Assembly: GCA_934409175.1 (NCBI GenBank)
Contig: CAKRVX010000025.1
Span: forward strand, 1-22,045
DNA: 22,045 bases
DNA from: an uncultured Blautia sp.
GTDB lineage: Bacteria; Bacillota; Clostridia; Lachnospirales; Lachnospiraceae
Direction: 5' to 3'
Shown one piece after another: positions 16,785 through 22,045 of this stretch. The translations under genes and the position numbers were made by a program. Each line of letters starts with the position of its first letter. The first letter of the stretch is position 1. The notes below the pieces were generated by a model. That model did no database searches. It was given only the letters and a program-made list of their open reading frames with translations, and was not told the DNA's origin.

Positions 16785-19700
16785 ATGAAGAAGCAAGGTA
16801 ACAGAATATTTCTATTCTTTCTCGCCATGTTGATGATTATCGGACTTGCGGGAAAAGCAACGTCTGTATCAGCTGAAACTGACAGCAGTACGCCAGTCAC
16901 AGAAACAGCGGATGACACTTCCGATGATACGGAAACACAGGCATTTACACAGACTGAAGAAAATGTACAAACTGTCGCAGAGCCAACAAGCAAATGCTAT
17001 GTGTCATCTGCAAGAATCAAGGAAAAAGTTGACGGAACAGAACCGTTTGACGGTGACAATGTGGCTGGTGATGACTCAAATGCAAAGAATGATATTGTCA
17101 GATCCTTTGATAGCATCTACTACACTCTTGAGTACGTAACCGCAATTAATACAGATGATCCAATCGACAGAACTAACCTTATGATTGAAGTTACACTTCC
17201 CGTCGATAAATCTGTTGCACACTTCAATATGGATGCCATGAAATGGATGCAGAACCCACAGCAGACAGAAGAAAACGGAGTACAGAAACTGACAGGATAT
17301 CGTGTGTTAGACAAGGGCACGATACCTGGTGCGGAAACACTCTCTGTAGGTATTGATGTCAAGGGTGCGGCAAACGGTGCAGAGATAAAACCAGAAATCA
17401 AGCTTTATCTAGATGGCAACAGTGATGAAGAAAGCAGAACAGTAACTGATTCTACGATTGTTTCAGCGGCACCCAGGTATAATATAGTTTTAATGCGAAA
17501 TGGTAACTGTAATGAATATCATTTTTACGATTTGAATTCCGGTACTATATCAAGAACGAATAATGGAACAACAAAAGGAAGACTTTTAGGATACGCAATC
17601 GGGCTGCAGCTGTATAATTCGTCAGCCGATAAAAAACTGAAAGGTATCGAAATTCCTCAGGGTGATATTACCTTTGATGTCACAACCTCTCACACAGTCA
17701 ACGGAAAAGATATGAAAGATGATCCATTCTATCAGACCTACCTTTGGAATTATGATGAAAACGAGGATTCAAATAACAAAGGATATTTAAACCGCATGAT
17801 GAAATTGCCTGAAGATGATTGGATTAAAAGCTACCTTCCATGGAGCATACCTGGAAATTTAGGAGGCGGCGAACAAAGCTGCTATGATGGTGGAAATGTA
17901 AGCATTGTAGAGGATGAGAGCCAGAAAAATCTATACCATGTAGCAGTTAAAAATTACAAATTCAATACAGAAACATGGCAATTTCCAAAAAAAGGTCTGC
18001 ACGTACCGGAAAGAAAAATTTTTTCTGACAATATTGGTTTCTTTGCCGTGGACTATCTTCAGTATCTGCTGACTTTTCCAGATACAGTTGATGAAATGAA
18101 AGATATCATATTCAATGTCAGTATCAGCAACTTTTCTGCAACATCCATATCCGGTGCAGCAACAAATACAGAGCAGCTTGCAAATGACAACAGCAATACA
18201 GTTTTAGCAAATTCCTATCCGACTGGATCGATTGATACAAGAAACCTTTTCCTCGATTCCGCTGGTTATCATAAAGCCGTGCCATGGTCCGATGCAAACA
18301 GTTCGGCCTGTACATGCGAGACATTCCAGATTGAGAGCGAAGGGCGATATCGGGGTGATGGATTTATAAAAAAATTTCATCTTCTTCAGAAGTATGAAAG
18401 CGGTGCTTTTGATACGCAGTCATCAAGACTGATGATTAGAAATACTGTTCTCTCTAAAACTTCCTATACACAGCTGCTGTATGCAGCAAAACCTGACAAG
18501 ACCGGATGGAAAGATAATGAAGAAATGACCCACACGCAGGAGGAAAACCTGATTTATTTTAAAGATCTGAACGATTTAAAAGACAGCGGTTATGTCTGTG
18601 TTGGAGTACTGGCGGAAGGAAAAGGAGAAATTTATTATTCCGGTGATGGGGAACTTGTGGATATCAGAACTACGGTGACCGCAAAGCAAGACCAAAAGTA
18701 TTCTGGTAAAGTATACATAACCTGCAGTGAATTCAGGGCATGGGATGATACTGACGACATATCATCAAGTAAAAATATGGAAGATATACCGTATAAGGAT
18801 TCTGAAAATGTCTATGGCTATGGAGACACTTCTTACAGAAATGGAATTTTAGCAGACGATATCAAAGGACGATATCGTGTCATGTATACAGAATATACGC
18901 CAGCCGAATATAAAGATGGGCAGCTAGTTGGTGGTCATAGTGGAGGAGCGACATATGGCAACTCATTGCTTCTGTTGACTTATTCATCCAAGATTGAACA
19001 GCATCTCAAAAACAATAAAACCGTGTATGATTTGGATAAGAACGAACGTACTGTTTCGTATGTTCTTACTCCAAAGACAGAAACTAATCAGAAAGATATT
19101 ACTACTGAAGGAAGAACCAATCTGAAAGTCACAGAAATTCTTCCAAAAGGAGTTTCGTATATTCCAGATTCTGCTTACTTCGGCAAGAATAGACTTGATC
19201 CGACAGTGACTGAGAACGATGACGGTTCTACAAAGCTTGTCTGGCAGCTGAAAAATGTTCGAATCGGTGAAGTCTATGATGATATAACATTCGACTGTAC
19301 GATTGGAAACGTCGGCAATCCCGATGACGTTGTAAACAACCAACAGCTTACTGCAACTGCCACAATTTCAGGCGATGGCGACAAGCGTCAGCAGATAGCA
19401 CAGTTAGGGAACTATGCACAGGCATCATTCAGTGTCATCAAGCTGACTGCTATATCACTTGCCAAATCTACAGATACGCCATTTGTAAACATTGGTGAAA
19501 AATTCAACTATTCTATTGTTCTTTCAAACACATCTGAAAATCCAATGTCTGACGCATATCTCTATGATGTTCTGCCATACAATGGTGACGACCGGAATTC
19601 GCACTTCGGGGGAACGTATAAAATTCAGCAAATCGTTATGGACTACAGCAGTGCGCCTTCAGCATTTGCGTCGTATTCACAGGACGCCTGTCCAGCTCAG

Positions 19701-21068
19701 TATACTGAAAGTAAAGATGTTCAGACTTCTGACTTCTCAGTGATCAAAAATTACAGTGGCTGGCAGGACATCGGAAACTGCACGATAGACTCAACAGCCA
19801 GGAACGTGACATTTACAAATCCGGACAGAAAAGCTATGACAGCTTTCAGACTCGCCACACCGCTTGGTGCAAATGAATATGTAACAGTAAATATGGCAAT
19901 TATTCCTTCTGGTGCACAGCAGGAAGATGATGCCTACGTCAACACCGTATACGAAGATTCGTCAGATCAGGTAAAGGAAGTTTTATCAAATCGTGCAATC
20001 GTTCAGATTTACGGACAGCTGAAGATTACTAAAGCTTACGATGATCAGAACAATAAGTACAATACAAGACCTGATTCAATCAGTGTTGATATTCTTCAGA
20101 ACGGAAAACTGTTCAGAACCGTAACTTTCGACAAGTCAGATACCTATCCATGTACAAAGGTAGCACAATCTATTCCCCTGTATGATGAGAACGGTGACAG
20201 ATATGTATATACGGTTGAAGAGGCTCCTGTTCCAGATGGATATGCGTCCATTATCAAAGGAGACAAGTCAACAGGCTTTACAATCACAAATAAAATGACA
20301 GAAACTGTCATTCAGACATTCGACCCAAACAGAAAAGAACTTGCAGGCTCTAAGTTTCAGATTCTTGATGAAGACAGGAATATCATTGAAGAATGGACAA
20401 GTAATGGAGAAAATCATGTTGTCTATGGCAGGCTTGTTGGAGGAAAGAAGTATTTCATCCATCAGGTAACTGCACCCGAGGGATATGATGTATCTGCCGA
20501 TGTTCCTTTTACAGCAAGCAAATTCGGAAATGAACAGGTCGTTACAGTTGTCAGCGAGTACGATACCAAGTCTGTCACCGTCATCAAGAAAGTGGCCGGC
20601 AATCTTGGGTCAAAAGACAAGTATTTCAGAGTACATGTGAAGATTGAAAATTCCATTCCAGATTCGGACATCAGCATCAATCTCGACAGAGCATCTTCTA
20701 CAGCTGGTGGCATTTCCAATCCGACAAACTGCACATTAGATAATCAAGGTTCAGGCGAATTCGATTTCTGGATCAGGCACAACGAGAAAGTCGTTGTAAG
20801 TGGCATAAAGTACGGTGCTTCATGTGAAGTAACAGAAGACAGCGGAGACTACGCACCATCAGTTGCGATAACAGAGAACGACAAGGCATCTCAGCTTTCA
20901 ACAAACAAGGTTCTTTGCAGTCCTCTCAAGGATGATGTAAAGTTGCAGTTCACAAATACTCTGAGTACAGGTGTTCCAACTGGCAATCATATTGGCACTG
21001 GTATCACAGCAATCGTACTGATTGGAATCGCTGGATTATTATTCATGCTTCGAAAGAAAAGAAAATAA
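16785..21068 (+). CDS. Large sortase-anchored surface protein (pilin/adhesin-like)
   Basis: A 1427-residue secreted, wall-anchored protein. A signal peptide occupies residues 1-30 (basic KKQGNR, hydrophobic core, likely cleavage after SVSA). A Thr/Glu-rich linker follows, then a large N-terminal region (about 50-740) I do not recognise. About 740-870 and 885-1080 look like DUF11-type repeats of surface proteins (LKVTEILPKGVSYI; NIGEKFNYSIVLSN). About 1078-1168 is a CnaB-like domain (LKITKAYDD ... YTVEEAPVPDGY ... FTITN), 1170-1262 a SpaA/prealbumin-like domain, and 1262-1392 an isopeptide-type pilin domain (VTVIKKVAGN ... CEVTED ... LQFTNT). The end is a sorting signal: VPTGN (1397-1401), a hydrophobic helix and RKKRK. 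The VPTG form resembles substrates of pilus sortases rather than classical LPXTG. No sortase gene is in the window, so a host enzyme must be used. AGGAAGG precedes the ATG. Confidence 0.85.
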   Translation: MKKQGNRIFLFFLAMLMIIGLAGKATSVSAETDSSTPVTETADDTSDDTETQAFTQTEENVQTVAEPTSKCYVSSARIKEKVDGTEPFDGDNVAGDDSNAKNDIVRSFDSIYYTLEYVTAINTDDPIDRTNLMIEVTLPVDKSVAHFNMDAMKWMQNPQQTEENGVQKLTGYRVLDKGTIPGAETLSVGIDVKGAANGAEIKPEIKLYLDGNSDEESRTVTDSTIVSAAPRYNIVLMRNGNCNEYHFYDLNSGTISRTNNGTTKGRLLGYAIGLQLYNSSADKKLKGIEIPQGDITFDVTTSHTVNGKDMKDDPFYQTYLWNYDENEDSNNKGYLNRMMKLPEDDWIKSYLPWSIPGNLGGGEQSCYDGGNVSIVEDESQKNLYHVAVKNYKFNTETWQFPKKGLHVPERKIFSDNIGFFAVDYLQYLLTFPDTVDEMKDIIFNVSISNFSATSISGAATNTEQLANDNSNTVLANSYPTGSIDTRNLFLDSAGYHKAVPWSDANSSACTCETFQIESEGRYRGDGFIKKFHLLQKYESGAFDTQSSRLMIRNTVLSKTSYTQLLYAAKPDKTGWKDNEEMTHTQEENLIYFKDLNDLKDSGYVCVGVLAEGKGEIYYSGDGELVDIRTTVTAKQDQKYSGKVYITCSEFRAWDDTDDISSSKNMEDIPYKDSENVYGYGDTSYRNGILADDIKGRYRVMYTEYTPAEYKDGQLVGGHSGGATYGNSLLLLTYSSKIEQHLKNNKTVYDLDKNERTVSYVLTPKTETNQKDITTEGRTNLKVTEILPKGVSYIPDSAYFGKNRLDPTVTENDDGSTKLVWQLKNVRIGEVYDDITFDCTIGNVGNPDDVVNNQQLTATATISGDGDKRQQIAQLGNYAQASFSVIKLTAISLAKSTDTPFVNIGEKFNYSIVLSNTSENPMSDAYLYDVLPYNGDDRNSHFGGTYKIQQIVMDYSSAPSAFASYSQDACPAQYTESKDVQTSDFSVIKNYSGWQDIGNCTIDSTARNVTFTNPDRKAMTAFRLATPLGANEYVTVNMAIIPSGAQQEDDAYVNTVYEDSSDQVKEVLSNRAIVQIYGQLKITKAYDDQNNKYNTRPDSISVDILQNGKLFRTVTFDKSDTYPCTKVAQSIPLYDENGDRYVYTVEEAPVPDGYASIIKGDKSTGFTITNKMTETVIQTFDPNRKELAGSKFQILDEDRNIIEEWTSNGENHVVYGRLVGGKKYFIHQVTAPEGYDVSADVPFTASKFGNEQVVTVVSEYDTKSVTVIKKVAGNLGSKDKYFRVHVKIENSIPDSDISINLDRASSTAGGISNPTNCTLDNQGSGEFDFWIRHNEKVVVSGIKYGASCEVTEDSGDYAPSVAITENDKASQLSTNKVLCSPLKDDVKLQFTNTLSTGVPTGNHIGTGITAIVLIGIAGLLFMLRKKRK

Positions 21069-21075
21069 CATATAC

Positions 21076-21109
21076 AAGACTTCCCGCTTCGATGGGAGGT
21101 CTTTTAATT
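21076..21109 (+). terminator. Terminator of the adhesin gene
   Basis: AAGACTTCCC (21076-21085) pairs with GGGAGGTCTT (21094-21103) with one T-G pair, followed by a T-rich tract. It starts 7 bp after the stop codon. Confidence 0.8.
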
Positions 21110-21157
21110 TGCACAGGTGACAAATCAAGATTGTTTGAGTTACATTTTGAAAAATGA

Positions 21158-21186
21158 TTGACAGAGCTACAAAAACATGAAATTAT
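21158..21186 (+). promoter_or_regulatory. Promoter of the small RNA
   Basis: A perfect TTGACA (21158-21163), 17-bp spacer, AATTAT (21181-21186). The expected start is about 21193, exactly where the closing stem of the RNA begins. Confidence 0.6.
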
Positions 21187-21192
21187 TATCCT

Positions 21193-21322
21193 AGTAATAG
21201 AAGTCATGATTAGTTTACGAAGGAAAACACCATCAATGATGGAGAGAACGGTGCGAATCCGTTAAACTTCTATTACTTAGAATACCGATTTAAGCAACCG
21301 TTTAATTATGGTTGCTTTTTTT
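21193..21322 (+). ncRNA. Unidentified structured small RNA, about 130 nt
   Basis: The stem AGTAATAGAAGT (21193-21204) pairs perfectly with ACTTCTATTACT (21266-21277); with flanking CTA/TTAG it reaches about 15 bp with one bulge. The 61-nt interior holds two hairpins: CCATC-AAT-GATGG (21230-21242) and AACGG-TGCGAAT-CCGTT (21247-21263). The latter is a 5-bp stem with a 7-nt loop like a tRNA T-loop, or the GGTGnAAnTCC loop of cobalamin riboswitches. A terminator hairpin and T run follow at 21292-21322. There is no open frame of note inside, and no gene downstream before the transposon end, so a riboswitch role is unlikely. It is neither a tRNA (anticodon and D arms do not fit) nor a complete cobalamin riboswitch (no B12 box). 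It matches no RNA family I can name. Confidence 0.65.
21292..21322 (+). terminator. Intrinsic terminator of the small RNA
   Basis: AAGCAACC (21292-21299) pairs perfectly with GGTTGCTT (21310-21317), 10-nt loop, followed by a T run to 21322. Confidence 0.85.
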
Positions 21323-21414
21323 GAACAGATCCACACAGGTGACAAAATCAGGAAACTGCATTCTGAAAGGCTTGGTTAAGCATCTTTTACCCAGTCACAG
21401 GTGCACAATAAGGG

Positions 21415-21448
21415 AAAAGAAAAAGAGACGAATCGCCAACGCCTCTTT
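21415..21448 (-). terminator. Inward-facing terminator at the right end
   Basis: AAAGAGACG (21422-21430) and CGCCTCTTT (21440-21448) pair with one mismatch. On the - strand the stem is followed by TTTTTCTTTT, so it would stop transcription entering from the right flank. The remaining stretch 21449-21544 holds nothing I can identify. Confidence 0.5.
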
Positions 21449-21544
21449 CTCAGGTACTAGATGTACAAAGGATGTAAATATAATATCACAAAATGCGGTT
21501 TATACAAACAATAGAAAATCAGCTACATGTCAGTTCTATATGGT

Positions 21545-21744
21545 CTTGTCCACAGTAAAGTTGTAACTTTCTGTGTGGAAGACAGTTCCTTCAGCAATTT
21601 TTCTCTTGTTCACAGTAAAGTTGGAACTTTTTATGGAACTATTCCAAATCATGTTCACTGTACAAAGCCCTTGTCCACTATTAAGTTGTAACTTTTGCAT
21701 AAAAAAAAGCCCAACCTTGTTCACTCTTAAGTTGGAATTTAACA
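21545..21744. repeat. Right transposon end with four TnsB-type sites
   Basis: Four copies of the end motif in inverted orientation (CTTGTYCACWNTWAAGTTG...) lie at 21545-21567, 21605-21627, 21670-21692 and 21716-21744. The last runs into the terminus AATTTAACA. Spacings are 60, 65 and 46 bp, so unlike Tn7, whose right-end sites overlap, these are separated. Confidence 0.9.
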
Positions 21745-21749
21745 CTGAA
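21745..21749. repeat. Right copy of 5-bp target site duplication
   Basis: CTGAA directly after the terminal ACA, identical to 67-71. Confidence 0.9.
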
Positions 21750-21852
21750 TGTTAAAATTCCAACCTATACAAAAACTGGAGATGGAAAGAAACTGGAAAA
21801 ATTTTTTCCGGAAAATCGAAAAAAATCGAACATTATTGGCATTAACCCTTGA
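21750..21852 (+). pseudogene. Downstream part of the interrupted host frame; also resembles a transposon left end
   Basis: In the frame of the left flank this reads NVKIPTYTKTGDGKKLEKFF and ends NIIGINP at the TGA 21850-21852. At the DNA level it begins TGTTAAAATTCCAAC, which equals the first 14 bases of the element plus one A, and it shares AACTGGAAAAATTT (21791-21804) with 121-134 of the left end. It may therefore be either plain target DNA or the remnant of a related element's left end. Confidence 0.45.
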
Positions 21853-21949
21853 AAACTCGATTTTGAAAAATGGCAAAAAAAACGAACATTATTGGCATTA
21901 ACCCTTGAAAACTCAATTTTAAAAAAAGACAAAAAAACGAACATTATTT
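21827..21949. repeat. Tandem repeat, about 55 bp, two full and one partial copy
   Basis: Units start CGAACATTATT at 21827, 21883 and 21938. The first two continue TGGCATTAACCCTTGAAAAC and end in poly-A; the third is cut after CGAACATTATTT. Copies are 56 and 55 bp with few changes. The repeat covers the last codons of the interrupted frame and lies outside the transposon. From 21950 to the window end I see no gene or clear structure. Confidence 0.8.
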
Positions 21950-22045
21950 TCTGGGAGAGACATAAAAGTCCAATGTCATTAAGTTAAGGCAAATAAGAAG
22001 TCATTAAAATAAAATATTTGTCATGTAAACCCTGGATGTAGAGCT

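Larger units (their letters stand above)
21112..21350 (+). repeat. CACAGGTGACAAA direct repeats flanking the RNA gene
   Basis: CACAGGTGACAAATCA (21112-21127) and CACAGGTGACAAAATCA (21334-21350) lie on each side of the RNA gene. They are 222 bp apart and differ by one inserted A. A third CACAGGTG occurs at 21396-21403 within CACAGGTGCACAA. Confidence 0.7.
72..21744. mobile_element. Complete Tn7-like transposon
   Basis: The element begins TGTTAAATTCCAACTT at 72 and ends with the inverted sequence AAGTTGGAATTTAACA at 21744. It is flanked by CTGAA on each side and carries arrays of TnsB-type sites at both ends. It encodes TniQ, TnsA, TnsB and TnsC in one leftward operon, and type I restriction-modification, a dprA remnant, small zinc-ribbon proteins and a surface adhesin as cargo. 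TGT...ACA termini, a TnsA nuclease and a 5-bp duplication place it in the Tn7 group (cut-and-paste) rather than the TnsA-less Tn5053/CAST V-K type. No Cas gene, CRISPR array or TnsE is present, so targeting should rest on TniQ. Confidence 0.93.

Noticed and set aside
21221..21265. Cobalamin riboswitch, because of GGTGCGAATCC
   Set aside because: The B12 box (GCCACTG) and the GGGAA junction next to this hairpin are missing, and no gene lies downstream.
21198..21272. A possible tRNA: 7-bp outer stem TAGAAGT/ACTTCTA and a T-loop-like hairpin
   Set aside because: Two bases separate the T-arm from the acceptor strand, the middle hairpin has a 3-nt loop or lacks U33, and no D arm forms.
21312..21566. 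Open frames of 60-84 codons in the right end
   Set aside because: They run through terminators and TnsB binding sites, have no ribosome site and show no protein-like composition.

Overview
The window is almost entirely one complete Tn7-like transposon of about 21.7 kb (72-21744) in the DNA of a low-GC Gram-positive bacterium. I read the host as Bacillota, probably gut-associated. The reasons are AT-rich sequence, strong AGGAGG-type ribosome sites, a sortase-anchored surface protein, and small zinc-ribbon proteins of the type common in Firmicute mobile elements. I cannot name a genus. The boundaries are clear. The element starts TGTTAAATTCCAACTT and ends with the inverted copy, a 5-bp target duplication CTGAA lies on both sides (67-71 and 21745-21749), and the ends carry five and four copies of a ~23-bp TnsB-type binding site.

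Layout, left to right. (1) Left flank: an interrupted reading frame. (2) Left end, a terminator facing inward, a decayed IS1595/ISXO2-type insertion sequence and a DUF4428-SHOCT protein gene. (3) Leftward transposition operon tniQ-tnsA-tnsB-tnsC (8206 to 1894), tightly packed. The TniQ carries four tandem zinc modules and a C-terminal region resembling AbiEi/DUF6088 antitoxins, which I consider the most unusual protein here. (4) A divergent control region (8207-8446) with promoters in both directions and three related palindromes. (5) Rightward: a serine-resolvase-like protein lacking the DRLGR active-site segment, then 4 bp later a type I restriction-modification operon hsdR-hsdM-hsdS. (6) A dprA-like gene broken by one in-frame TGA, followed by two or three small zinc-ribbon/Cys-rich genes. 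(7) A 1427-residue LPXTG-like (VPTGN) surface adhesin. (8) A right end with a compact ~130-nt structured RNA gene (TTGACA promoter, 15-bp closing stem, T-loop hairpin, intrinsic terminator), a terminator facing inward, and four TnsB sites. (9) Right flank: continuation of the interrupted frame, starting with a sequence strikingly like the transposon's own left end, then ~55-bp tandem repeats.

How it may work together: TnsA and TnsB cut and join, TnsC links them to the target selector TniQ, and the long zinc-module/winged-helix tail of TniQ probably reads the target DNA. The resolvase-like protein has the right place to be a shared repressor of the transposition operon and of the restriction operon, because its candidate sites sit on both promoters. 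Cargo consists of anti-phage defence (type I RM, DprA remnant) and host colonisation (adhesin). There is no CRISPR array, Cas protein or TnsE. All functional statements rest on motif recognition by eye; no database search was possible.
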